From Planctomycetaceae bacterium (GTDB lineage: Bacteria > Planctomycetota > Planctomycetia > Pirellulales > Pirellulaceae): a stretch of 12,190 nt of DNA. The stretch spans positions 1 to 12,190 of the forward strand of contig DNPC01000875.1 of the NCBI GenBank assembly GCA_003501565.1, read 5' to 3'. Each line of letters starts with the position of its first letter. The first letter of the stretch is position 1. The notes beneath the pieces were generated by a model, which was not told the origin of the DNA, ran no database searches, and saw only the letters and a program-made list of their open reading frames with translations. The translations under genes and the position numbers were made by a program. This document shows positions 1-7,846 of this stretch, piece after piece.

Positions 1-8
1 TCGCTAGC

Positions 9-32
9 GGCTAGGCGTTTGTAACGCGAGCC
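9..32. repeat. Imperfect hairpin GGCT-AG-GCGTT / AACGC-G-AGCC
   Basis: The arms GGCT (9-12) plus GCGTT (15-19) pair with AACGC (23-27) plus AGCC (29-32), leaving a small internal loop and a three-base apical loop. It directly follows a perfect palindrome CGCTAGCG at 2-9. No T-tract follows, so a rho-independent terminator is not well supported. It could be an intergenic repeat element or the end of a terminator for a gene lying left of the window. Confidence 0.4.
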
Positions 33-355
33 ATTCACTTCTCTGAGCGTAGCCTTAAGCGAGTTTCCGAGTTCGCCTCCATCTCGCTGCGCGCACAGGG
101 GCCACTTCGTGCGTCTCAGCTGTGGAATACTGTCTTCGGCGACAAGTTATTTGTACTGCCAATGTCTAAATGCACTACTCATTGCGAGCGGAGCCGCCAA
201 TCGCTACTCAAAACCGGGATATAAAAGTGGCTGGCACCAATAGAGAGAAGTGGCCAGCCAAAGCTCAGCCGGTAAACGCTGTCCGGTTGACGGGTTCTTT
301 GGCAATATTCATTCAGGGCAGCAGCGAGCTTTGCTGCAGCGGCGGTGAGTTTTGT

Positions 356-360
356 GGGAG
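356..360 (+). promoter_or_regulatory. Shine-Dalgarno GGGAG that fixes the GTG start at 368
   Basis: GGGAG lies seven bases before GTG at 368. This spacing, together with the textbook signal peptide that starts at this GTG, supports 368 over the ATG at 170, which would add 66 residues unlike a signal sequence. Confidence 0.7.
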
Positions 361-367
361 AATACAA

Positions 368-2911
368 GTGGTTGGGAAAAGTCGGTTTGGAAGAATTCTG
401 TTTGGGTTGCTGGTGGTTGCCACCACGTTCGATGCCGTCGCATTCGCGCAGAAAATCGAGTCAGCACAGTTTGGGAAGGCCGTTTCAGATTCCGATCAGC
501 TATCGGAGGTCGGAAATGAGTTTCGTCCGATGGACGCAATCTATCTGAAGGTCTCTCTGGATAGCCGGCCAAAGTCAGGTTCACTCTCCTGCAAATTCTA
601 TTTTGGAAAGCAGCTCATAACGACTGTAGCCGCAGACTTGGCTGAGCTAGCGGCCAGGGAACTACCTGAGGGTTTGAACGCTTATGGGTTGTTTACGCTC
701 AAGCCGACCAGTCCGTTTCCAATTAGCGATGACTACCGCGCAGAGATTTTCTACAACGACAATCTGCTCGGAAGATTTGACTTTGAAATCACTACCGCAG
801 CGAAGTCGGTTAAGCCTCGGCGGGCGGCGGATCGATCGAGACCGGTCGCTAAGGACACGCCTGAGATCATAAAGAAACTGCTCGGGGGTACTGCCTATGT
901 ACATGCGGCGGATGAACTAGGTAATAGCTGGACGGGAACTGCTTGGTTGCTGGACCGCAAGCAACGCCTGCTAGTTACCAATGATCACGTTGCGAGTTCA
1001 GCCGCCGAAGATGGCAGCCCGATTGCCGTCACATCCATTCAGCTTGTCTTCCCTGAGTACAAACGCGGACGAGTCATCCACGACGCCGAGCATTATAGGC
1101 GATTTTCTGCACCGGTGAGAGCCAGTGTTGTCTATAGTGACAGTCGCCGCGATTTGGCAATTCTACGGGCAGAGTCCGTGCCTACCGACAACACTGCGGA
1201 AATAAAACTTGCCAGCGATTCTGGCAGCATTGGCGATTCGCTTCATTCGTTGGGAGGCGTGCCGCGCGGCAGCGAAGGGTACTGGATATACACCTCGGGT
1301 GAAATTCGAGCCGTGTACAAACGGTCGTTGGCAAATGGCTTTGAGGCTCAAACTGTAGAAGCGAACATGCAGACGAACCAGGGTAACAGCGGTGGTCCTG
1401 TCCTGAACGACGCTGGCGAGTTGGTTGCCGTCGTCGAGGGTCATCAAACAAACGCGCGTTCGGTCAGCCTATACATCGACTTGGCTGAGGTCAAAGAATT
1501 CCTCCACGATTCAGTGTCAATGATCGATCCAAAGGTTGCTTCGGACTTCGTACGACGTGGCGATCACCACTACGAAGCGGGTCGATTGGAGGAAGCCCTC
1601 CAGGATTATACGCGTGCGTTGCGAATCGACCCGAAGAATGCCGATGCGATGACATCGCGCGGCTGGGTCTTCTACAGCAAGGGAGACAATCAAACCGCAC
1701 TAGTAGAATTCAGTGACGCGATTGAAGCGGACAGAATGTCGCTTCACGCCTACCACGGCCGGGCGACGATTCGTTCTGAAGAAGGCGATTATGTCGGCGC
1801 CATCGACGATCTGACCTACGCGCTCACTAACTCAACGGATTCGAGCGACTCGAGCGAATTTTATAATGAGCGTGGAGTGGCCTACTGGCGAATGGAAAAA
1901 CTTGATCAGGCCCAAGCTGACTGTGAGCGGGCGGTGAAAGCCGATCCCACAAACGCATGGGCACACTACAACCGGGGCAATGTGCTAGCCGCCGAAGATC
2001 AGCATCAGGCCGCCGTGCCAGCGTTCCTAAAGGCGATCGAGCTGGATGCGACGGAAGCTGAGTTTTACTGGTCGATGGGGAAATCTGCATACGCTATCGG
2101 TAAACCAGAGTCTGCGATGAAGCTGTTTGATACAGCGATTGCACTCGATGCGACGGTTGCGGACTACCTGATCAGCAAAGCCAAGGTTCTGGCCGATGCG
2201 AACAATTTTGCGGCCGCCAGCGAACTCCTGGCGGCGGCAATTGCGATCGATGAAAACGACGATCGTGTCATCAATGAAGTCGGTTTGATGGGATTTGAGT
2301 TGGGCAACTACCCAATGGCAGAAGCGATGTTTCGACAGGCTGCTGAGCTAGCGCTGGCGGATGCCGTCTGTTGGTTTAACGTCGGGCACGCCCAACTGAA
2401 GCAGCACAAGTGGAACGACGCCGTCCGGAGTTTGACGAAGTCCATTGAGCTAGATGACAGAGACGGTGATACGTACGCACTGCGAGGTGAAGCCTACTCG
2501 GCGCTTGGCAAATCGGACTTCGCTAAACGTGACTTTGCAAAGGCCAAGAAGCTCATGCCTGGCGCGTTCGACAAGTATTCGACGAAGTTGCTCCAGGTTG
2601 GCAATCGTACTTCGGGGCAGTTAGTTGTTCATTTGCGATATCGGGCGAAAGGAACTGATGGTACGCAACGATGGTATCCACTGGGCGGTGGAACACTACA
2701 GTTCACTTTCGAGCCCAATGAAATTTCCCACTTAGAATACGCGGGAAACCAAATCCATGGCGACCAATTCGAGATCTGGGCAGAGACGACAGAGTCAGGC
2801 GATATCTATACTGAACACCGAAAGAATAAGCTGATCTCGGTTGGTAGTACTGGTTACCTTTCCGCCAGCGGTGCCCCGGATACTGAGCTGTATCAGTTTG
2901 TTGCAAAGTAG
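368..2911 (+). CDS. Secreted trypsin-like serine protease fused to ten TPR repeats
   Basis: This 847-residue protein is probably exported. Residues 1-27 form a signal peptide: basic VGKSRFGR, then a hydrophobic core ending AFA before Gln. Residues about 30-145 form an unrecognised, probably beta-rich domain. Residues about 166-384 are a trypsin/HtrA-like protease with His207 (in TNDHV), Asp262 (in RRDLAIL) and Ser341 (in GNSGGP), so it is likely active. No PDZ domain is visible. Ten TPR-like units of about 34 residues follow (about 389-731), with typical consensus ends such as AIELDA and ALRIDP. The last 100 or so residues are again probably beta-rich and unrecognised. TPRs normally bind proteins, so they may bring substrates or partners to the protease. 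The substrate and exact location (periplasm or outside) are unknown. It stands alone on its strand and converges on the neighbouring minus-strand genes. The family call is strong; the biological role is open. Confidence 0.85.
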   Translation: MVGKSRFGRILFGLLVVATTFDAVAFAQKIESAQFGKAVSDSDQLSEVGNEFRPMDAIYLKVSLDSRPKSGSLSCKFYFGKQLITTVAADLAELAARELPEGLNAYGLFTLKPTSPFPISDDYRAEIFYNDNLLGRFDFEITTAAKSVKPRRAADRSRPVAKDTPEIIKKLLGGTAYVHAADELGNSWTGTAWLLDRKQRLLVTNDHVASSAAEDGSPIAVTSIQLVFPEYKRGRVIHDAEHYRRFSAPVRASVVYSDSRRDLAILRAESVPTDNTAEIKLASDSGSIGDSLHSLGGVPRGSEGYWIYTSGEIRAVYKRSLANGFEAQTVEANMQTNQGNSGGPVLNDAGELVAVVEGHQTNARSVSLYIDLAEVKEFLHDSVSMIDPKVASDFVRRGDHHYEAGRLEEALQDYTRALRIDPKNADAMTSRGWVFYSKGDNQTALVEFSDAIEADRMSLHAYHGRATIRSEEGDYVGAIDDLTYALTNSTDSSDSSEFYNERGVAYWRMEKLDQAQADCERAVKADPTNAWAHYNRGNVLAAEDQHQAAVPAFLKAIELDATEAEFYWSMGKSAYAIGKPESAMKLFDTAIALDATVADYLISKAKVLADANNFAAASELLAAAIAIDENDDRVINEVGLMGFELGNYPMAEAMFRQAAELALADAVCWFNVGHAQLKQHKWNDAVRSLTKSIELDDRDGDTYALRGEAYSALGKSDFAKRDFAKAKKLMPGAFDKYSTKLLQVGNRTSGQLVVHLRYRAKGTDGTQRWYPLGGGTLQFTFEPNEISHLEYAGNQIHGDQFEIWAETTESGDIYTEHRKNKLISVGSTGYLSASGAPDTELYQFVAK

Positions 2912-3033
2912 AGTAAGAGTCGTTCCTGTGACTAATGCGGACTGCGAAGTAGTCGGACGTGAGTGTTCGTCAGCCTGAGGGCCTCCTGAACAAAGCATGT
3001 CGATGGCTGGCACGTTCCGCAAAGTCAAGAACT

Positions 3034-3861
3034 CTACAGCATTGCAGGAGCGGCAAGATCGTTGTGAACGCTGTCGACGGTGTCGGATGAGATGCTGGTG
3101 AGATCTTCAGCGTAACCGACCATAAGGCACAAATCGCATAAGCGATTGATCTTTCGCGGCACGCCTTGACTGAAGATGTGGATCCGTTCGATCGCGTCGG
3201 CGCCGAAGATGGCATCAACACTGCTGCCAGCTGTGCGCAGGCGGTGTTGCATATATGCCTCAGTTTCCTCGATCGACAGTCGGTTCAACATACATTTGAC
3301 GCTTAGGCGTTCATCTAGGGCGTGGAAGCGTTCAACGTGACTGATCAGTGTCGGTTGGCCAGCCAGGATGAGTGTCCAAGCCGATTCGCCATCGGCGTCA
3401 TCCGCAGCTACGTTTAAGAGCAACCGTAGAGGCTGCAGCAAATTGTTTTCTTCCAACAGGTGTGCTTCGTCGATCACAATCACCGGGCGCGTGCCGCGAT
3501 CAATACACTGATGCAAGAAACTGTCGAAACGGTTGATATCGGACCACACCTCGCTGGATTCTGAACCGCCAGAATCAATTTGATTGACGACAAAGCGGAC
3601 GAGTTGTTCGGAGGGCATGGCCGGAAAAACGACGTGCACGAACGGACGGTACGCTTCGTCCAGTTGCGTCGACAGTGCGCGAATCAACAGCGACTTGCCC
3701 ATGCCACCCGGACCGGCCAATACTGCCGCAGCGCGTCGATTCTCGATCGCGTAATGCAGCTTTAATAGTGCAGCCTGGTGAGTTTGAGCGGGATAGTAGT
3801 AGTCCTGCGCGGCTCGGTTTTCGAAGGGCCGAGCGGAAAGTTTCCAGTGTGATTCGTACAT
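3034..3861 (-). CDS. ExeA/GspA-type AAA ATPase
   Basis: A 275-residue cytoplasmic ATPase of the ExeA/GspA family, which also includes TniB-like proteins and the ATPases of exosortase/exopolysaccharide loci. Visible motifs, in order: N-terminal YESHWKLSARPFENR, typical of the family; Walker A GPGGMGKS (50-57); Walker B PVIVIDEAH with Asp131-Glu132; a sensor-1-like LILAGQP (165-170); and GVPRKINRLCD (about 233-243), the family's sensor-2 region. All nucleotide-binding residues are present. It ends just after the AAA module, with no membrane segment or peptidoglycan-binding domain as in Aeromonas ExeA, so it must act through partners. The start at 3861 is supported by AAGGT, six bases upstream. 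It is last in a minus-strand series 94 bases after the P-loop kinase-like gene, and that pairing suggests a role in envelope or exopolysaccharide export. That role is inferred; a TniB-like transposition role is unlikely because no transposase is nearby. Confidence 0.8.
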   Translation of the reverse strand: MYESHWKLSARPFENRAAQDYYYPAQTHQAALLKLHYAIENRRAAAVLAGPGGMGKSLLIRALSTQLDEAYRPFVHVVFPAMPSEQLVRFVVNQIDSGGSESSEVWSDINRFDSFLHQCIDRGTRPVIVIDEAHLLEENNLLQPLRLLLNVAADDADGESAWTLILAGQPTLISHVERFHALDERLSVKCMLNRLSIEETEAYMQHRLRTAGSSVDAIFGADAIERIHIFSQGVPRKINRLCDLCLMVGYAEDLTSISSDTVDSVHNDLAAPAML

Positions 3862-3867
3862 AGTGTT

Positions 3868-3891
3868 ACCTTGGTTCTAGCTTCAGAACCA
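3868..3891 (-). promoter_or_regulatory. Hairpin abutting the Shine-Dalgarno of the ExeA-like gene
   Basis: A perfect 7-bp stem (TGGTTCT 3872-3878 with AGAACCA 3885-3891) and six-base loop lies immediately upstream of, and slightly overlapping, the AAGGT Shine-Dalgarno (3868-3872 read on the minus strand). In the minus-strand mRNA it could influence ribosome access or transcript processing between the kinase-like and ATPase cistrons. No U-tract follows it, so it is not a standard terminator. The function is inference. Confidence 0.4.
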
Positions 3892-3955
3892 CTCGAAATG
3901 TATTGAGCGCGCAAACACGGCATGCGACTAAATCCGACCTTTACGAATCTGTGCA

Positions 3956-5959
3956 CTATGCCATAAAGTTCTCGACGATCCCGATGGAGACAATTCCTGT
4001 CTTGCGGATGCGTTCAACGCAAGTTTCAACTTGGTTGGCTGTGGTTTGTTGCCGGTTGATAACAGTGATGACTGCATCGACGACTCCGGTTTCGGCAAGC
4101 GGACGGACAAGGCAGCTGGGAGACGTCATGTGCCCCATGTCGGCAATGACGAGGTCGAAGCTCTCGCTGAGTTCCTCAAACATTGCTCCGATCCGATCGT
4201 CTAAGCTGGAAATGTCTTCCGAGTCCACTCCGGAGATCAAAGGTATTAAAGTCGTTTGGTCATCGATCGAGTGAATTGCGACATCTTCTAATGGCAGCTG
4301 ATGCTCAATAGCGGTACGCCAGTCCTGTTGAATGTCGAGATTTGTTCGTGCGGCGATCGCAGGAGACTCAAGGTCCGCATCTACCAAAGCGACACGCATG
4401 CCGCGACTGGCGGCTAGTATGGCGAGGCAGCAAGCTATGGTGGTCCGTCCCTCTCCGCCTTGCGGGCTGGTGACTGCCATCACCTCCAGGCCTTCTTCGC
4501 AAGCAGTTGCCAAGTTTTCTGCTACGGAGTCCATCTGTTCGCCGCTTGCCAACAACAGGTCAGCACATACTGCTGGCCAGCTCAGTCGGTCCACTTCCCA
4601 TACGGGATTGAATATACGCTGCTTGGCTTCGCGAAGCTGCTGTTCTATCTCACTCGTGGCGTTACGGCTAAGACTTGGCGAGTCAGTGGTTGAATCTGCG
4701 GGCGGGTTGGCGACAGCCTGGGGCGTGGCCGTATCAGGCTCACTTTCTGCTTCATCGCCGCCGGTCGCTACGTCCACGCTCGTCAAACTCTGAGAGCTTT
4801 TCGCTTCGCTGATCGCCGATTCGTCGGTCCCATCAGGAGGTGAAGCGTAAGATGGGCGGTCGAGGCGGAAGATCTCACCGTCTTCGTCTCGGCGAACGAG
4901 CTGATCGACGGCAGGTTCTTCAAGGGGTGCTAGTTCAGGTGCTCGCGCGGGTGGCTGCGGCGAGAGCGTTGGGATGGATTGCCCGTGGCTCTGTTGTACC
5001 TGGGTGTAACGATCCTTGGCCGTTGATTTCGCATTTGTTGTTTTAGTGGTTGCTGCTTGGGGCGCGGCTGGCTCAATCGCTTTGGCGGTGACCTCTGGTA
5101 CTACATCGGGGGCGACGTCGGGCGACGGGGGTGCCGAGACAGCTTGAGGGTCGGGTACCGCCGATGGAACTGCTTCCAGAGGGCTGACCGCCTCGAGTGA
5201 GGTTTCTGCGACAGCCTGAACACGCGGAGCGTCTTGTGAAGCAGGTGCTGCGACAGCTGGGGCACGCGCTGGTGCTTGCAATTCAGGTTGATGCGTGCGC
5301 TCTGTTTGTACTGATGCTGGGCCTGGAGCCGCGCTTGTGGATGGCGTAGGATGAACCAGCGCCGACGGTGGCAAGGATGGAGTGGTTGGCTGGACTAGAG
5401 TGTCGAACGATGCCACTTGCCATTGTCCGGCTTGTTGCATCTGCGACGCGATCGAATTGCGTATATCTGCATCGGAGGACGCCGGCGAGGCTGGTTCTGA
5501 GTAAACGACTGCGGTTCGTTTGAGTCGCACCGCCTGCCCAGTGGTGGTGAGTTTCGGGGCCGGTGGCGTGATGTCTGCTGCTGCCGTGTTTGCGTTGGTC
5601 TGCTGGTAGCTGTTTGCCGCGGCATCGATCCGATTGGTTGGGACAGTGCGTTCTGCGGCGTTTGGCTGCGCCTCGGGCGCGTTTTCGACCGGTGGGTTCT
5701 CCGCGGACCGGTTCATTTCAGTGCGTTTGACCTGTGTGTCGGTTGCCTGGCGTTCATTCGTGTGAGGGCCTTGCAGCGCTGCGCTGGTCGGAATGGTAGC
5801 CGTATCGAAGCGGACCAAGAAGTCGATGTTGGCATCTTCCCCAACAGAAGCGGAGGGCGAACTGTTAGCACCGCGAACGACGTCTTCTTCTGCCTGAGCA
5901 TTGTTGCGTTCTTCTTTCGAATACGCTTTGATAAACGCTTGGTTTAGGCTCTTGCTCAT
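3956..5959 (-). CDS. P-loop (MinD/BY-kinase-like) ATPase with a long disordered N-terminal region
   Basis: A 667-residue protein. Residues 1 to about 440 are low complexity, rich in Ala, Pro, Ser, Thr and Gln, without membrane segments. A conserved-looking block FNPVWEVDRLSWP starts at 450, and residues about 489-667 are a P-loop domain of the MinD/ParA/bacterial tyrosine kinase (CpsD/CapB/Wzc) type. Motifs: Walker A SPQGGEGRTT (498-507), Walker A' ALVDADLESP (Asp527, Asp529), Walker B FDLVIADMG (Asp607). Two features are odd. The Walker A lysine before the Thr pair is Arg505, and the protein ends in IVENFMA with no C-terminal tyrosine cluster. It may therefore be a regulatory or weak NTPase rather than a true autokinase. 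It sits between a membrane protein gene and an ExeA-type ATPase gene, an arrangement like the kinase/ATPase pair of exopolysaccharide loci. The start is supported by CAGGA, ten bases upstream. The fold call is firm; kinase activity is doubtful. Confidence 0.72.
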   Translation of the reverse strand: MSKSLNQAFIKAYSKEERNNAQAEEDVVRGANSSPSASVGEDANIDFLVRFDTATIPTSAALQGPHTNERQATDTQVKRTEMNRSAENPPVENAPEAQPNAAERTVPTNRIDAAANSYQQTNANTAAADITPPAPKLTTTGQAVRLKRTAVVYSEPASPASSDADIRNSIASQMQQAGQWQVASFDTLVQPTTPSLPPSALVHPTPSTSAAPGPASVQTERTHQPELQAPARAPAVAAPASQDAPRVQAVAETSLEAVSPLEAVPSAVPDPQAVSAPPSPDVAPDVVPEVTAKAIEPAAPQAATTKTTNAKSTAKDRYTQVQQSHGQSIPTLSPQPPARAPELAPLEEPAVDQLVRRDEDGEIFRLDRPSYASPPDGTDESAISEAKSSQSLTSVDVATGGDEAESEPDTATPQAVANPPADSTTDSPSLSRNATSEIEQQLREAKQRIFNPVWEVDRLSWPAVCADLLLASGEQMDSVAENLATACEEGLEVMAVTSPQGGEGRTTIACCLAILAASRGMRVALVDADLESPAIAARTNLDIQQDWRTAIEHQLPLEDVAIHSIDDQTTLIPLISGVDSEDISSLDDRIGAMFEELSESFDLVIADMGHMTSPSCLVRPLAETGVVDAVITVINRQQTTANQVETCVERIRKTGIVSIGIVENFMA

Positions 5960-6106
5960 GACAAAAAAATCCTGTTCGCCAGTGTTTTCTATACTTCGGT
6001 GTGTTCTATTTGTCAGTCGAGTCTGGGTAGGCCGTTGGTTGCGAATTTGTCGGTGCAGTCTGACGGCGATCGGGCGGTGAACTTGTTTGTTCAGCCCGCC
6101 ATAAAA
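5960..6106 (-). other. Intercistronic gap with a bulged hairpin at 6072-6100
   Basis: The 147 bases between the membrane-protein gene and the P-loop gene hold a hairpin just after the first stop codon. TGAAC (6078-6082) pairs with GTTCA (6089-6093), and GGCGG (6073-6077) pairs with CCGCC (6096-6100), with a two-base bulge and six-base loop. Read on the minus strand it is not followed by a run of U, so full termination is doubtful. It may moderate expression between cistrons or protect the upstream mRNA end. No small gene is apparent in the gap. Confidence 0.35.
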
Positions 6107-7591
6107 CTACCTTGCCGGTGGAGGAAGGTAGCGATTGTCGGATGTCGGTGGTTGAGCGATCTGTTCAGCTTTGTAGTTTCGCCAAGCTTCGATTACCGCT
6201 CGAGGATCCATCGTCGGACTATCAGTCAGCATTGGTCCACCAGGAACGGTGGCCGCGCTGTTTGACTTGTCTGTGGGTGTGTTCGATGGCTGCGCTGGTT
6301 TTTTCGAAGGCAAGCGATTGTGCCCGCTGGCAAGATGAGCAGGAACCGATTTATTGCTAGCCTGGCCCTGTGCGCTAGTTTGGGTATGGTTGCCGGCCGC
6401 CGGGGAAGTCCTCGGGGACGTTTCCGTGCCAGGGAGTCCAGAGTTATCTGCAGAGGTTGGTTGGTTTGCTGCAAGTCCGATGTTGTTGCCCCCGGCCAGC
6501 TGCGGACCCGTTGCGGATCCGAGACCGGCCGTTTCGGAGGCCTGTCGACTCAGCGCCGCATTCTGGGCTCCATTGTAAAGAGCCGGGCTTTCCCCCAAAC
6601 GACTGCCTGCAGGCAGGGCGGGTACAGAATTCGTTGATGCAGCGGCATGTACAGCGTCCGGCGAGCCCGCCGTTTCATCAAGGATGGGTAACCCTACAGT
6701 AGCGCTGGCGACACTTGGTCGCGCGAGTGACGCTGTTGCCACGGCAGGTTGAGGCTGCATCGTTTGTTGTGGCGCATTGGGAGTGCTGGCGGCTGGTGGG
6801 CCCCCGGCATTGGTCGCGAGTTGAGGATTTGATTCCGTTGGTGTTGTCTTCGATTCCGTCACGTCACCAGCATCGATCGCGAGAGACGGAGGGATTAAGC
6901 TATCGGTCGAATCCAAAGAACTGTCCAGGCTCATAGAGCCGGATAGAGATGGCGCACTGGGAGCAAGACTGTGTTTGGGAGCTTGGTCTTGGTTAGCAAC
7001 GATTTCGGTTTCCGGGCTCGAAGCCGGGGGAGACGGTTCTGGTAAGCTGAGCTGAGTATCAATTTCGGGGATCTCAATATCACCCAAAGATGGAATCGCC
7101 AATTGGTTTTGATCAGCTGCGGCTAGATTGTCAGGATCTGGCGACGACGAGTTATTGAATGCAAATGCGCTCGCAAACAACAGGGCTCCTACAAGCAATA
7201 GCAACACAATGCCACTCGACCAATGCTCCCACCAAGTCTTGCTGGTGATTGCTGCCGCCAAGTTGGCATCATTAGTTGCCGAGGGTTGGCTGGCCTCTGC
7301 GGGCTCGATAGAAGAGACTACCGTGGTAGTGCTTCCTAGGTTTTGGGCGGCAGTTGCTTCGGCAGTTGCTACTTCGGCGGACGTTGCGTCTGCCAAATGA
7401 GAAGACACTTCCGTGTCGGCTTCACCTGCGACCCGTTCGGTTGGTTGGCTAGTGCCATCGGAGGCGTGCTCTTGCTCGGTTGTGGTCTCGCACAAATCTG
7501 GAAACCGGAACAACACAGGAGCCGAGATCTGGTTGGGGCGCGACTTTCGAGCAGCGCGAAGACTCTTTTGAATCGATGCCGTCCGTGGCAT
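6107..7591 (-). CDS. Single-pass membrane protein, largely disordered, unknown function
   Basis: I do not recognise this 494-residue protein. Residues 1-20 are strongly basic (RAARKSRPNQ), and residues about 35-120 are acidic, Thr/Ala/Ser-rich and probably unfolded. One clear transmembrane segment spans about 125-146 (IVLLLLVGALLF core). The basic N-terminus predicts that the first part is cytoplasmic and the remaining 350 or so residues are outside the inner membrane. That outer part is Ser/Pro/Ala/Asn/Gln-rich, low complexity and has no recognisable domain. A slightly more ordered tail (PRAVIEAWRNYKAEQ) lies near the end. The topology recalls proline-rich tethers such as ExeB/GspB, which pair with ExeA-type ATPases, but I see no GspB C-terminal domain. 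The start is supported by AAGGA eight bases upstream. It is first in the minus-strand series with the P-loop and ExeA-type genes and may anchor them; this is inference. Confidence 0.65.
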   Translation of the reverse strand: MPRTASIQKSLRAARKSRPNQISAPVLFRFPDLCETTTEQEHASDGTSQPTERVAGEADTEVSSHLADATSAEVATAEATAAQNLGSTTTVVSSIEPAEASQPSATNDANLAAAITSKTWWEHWSSGIVLLLLVGALLFASAFAFNNSSSPDPDNLAAADQNQLAIPSLGDIEIPEIDTQLSLPEPSPPASSPETEIVANQDQAPKHSLAPSAPSLSGSMSLDSSLDSTDSLIPPSLAIDAGDVTESKTTPTESNPQLATNAGGPPAASTPNAPQQTMQPQPAVATASLARPSVASATVGLPILDETAGSPDAVHAAASTNSVPALPAGSRLGESPALYNGAQNAALSRQASETAGLGSATGPQLAGGNNIGLAANQPTSADNSGLPGTETSPRTSPAAGNHTQTSAQGQASNKSVPAHLASGHNRLPSKKPAQPSNTPTDKSNSAATVPGGPMLTDSPTMDPRAVIEAWRNYKAEQIAQPPTSDNRYLPPPAR

Positions 7592-7747
7592 GTCTTGATT
7601 CCTTGAAGACCGATGTCGAAACTGCTTGACAGGTTGCCGGGAGTAGGCGTTTGCACACTCCGGGTTGGTAGCAGAATTGGACGGGCCAGATCAAGCCAGG
7701 CTACTAGAAGCTGTGCGTAGACCCGGGCCGTATCTGACTCGATCGGC

Positions 7748-7764
7748 GACCGGAAGTGCCGGTC
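7748..7764. repeat. GC-rich inverted repeat GACCGG-AAGTG-CCGGTC
   Basis: A perfect 6-bp stem with five-base loop lies in the leader region of the minus-strand genes. On the + strand it is followed by TTTA only, so it is at best a weak terminator. It could equally be an operator or a leader hairpin in the minus-strand transcript. Confidence 0.4.
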
Positions 7765-7830
7765 TTTAGCGATTTGCGGATTAAGGCGAGTTTTCGGGCA
7801 AGGTGGTTTAGGAGGACTGCATTGTGTTCA

Positions 7831-7846
7831 AGTGATCACATTCACT
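7831..7846. promoter_or_regulatory. CRP/FNR-like palindrome AGTGA-N6-TCACT
   Basis: AGTGA (7831-7835) and TCACT (7842-7846) are separated by six bases, the same geometry as the TGTGA-N6-TCACA site of the CRP family. A further TAGTGA at 7865-7870 pairs in inverted orientation with TCACTA at 7842-7847. The position, upstream of the candidate metH promoter and within the divergent region, suits an operator. The regulator is unknown, and the assignment rests only on symmetry. Confidence 0.35.

Larger units (their letters stand above)
1..367. other. Non-coding leader upstream of the protease-TPR gene
   Basis: I see no supportable gene here. All three forward frames hit a stop within the first 24 bases, so any gene entering from the left on the + strand would end at once. 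The reverse frames are short and lack a convincing start. A forward open frame does run from 170 into the downstream gene, but residues encoded before 368 do not look like a protein N-terminus, and a clear signal peptide begins at 368. The stretch holds an imperfect hairpin at 9-32 and a Shine-Dalgarno sequence at 356-360. I could not identify a convincing promoter; TTGACG at 287-292 has no good -10 partner at normal spacing. Confidence 0.6.

Noticed and set aside
170..367. N-terminal extension of the protease-TPR gene from ATG 170
   Set aside because: The 66 added residues do not resemble a protein N-terminus and would bury a clear signal peptide; GTG 368 has a well-spaced GGGAG.
2912..3033. 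Bidirectional terminator between the convergent genes
   Set aside because: Only weak four-base stems (for example GACT/AGTC near 2940-2955) without T-tracts; not enough to call.
6107..7591. Membrane protein as GspB/ExeB
   Set aside because: The topology and the ExeA-like neighbour fit, but no GspB-type C-terminal domain is visible.
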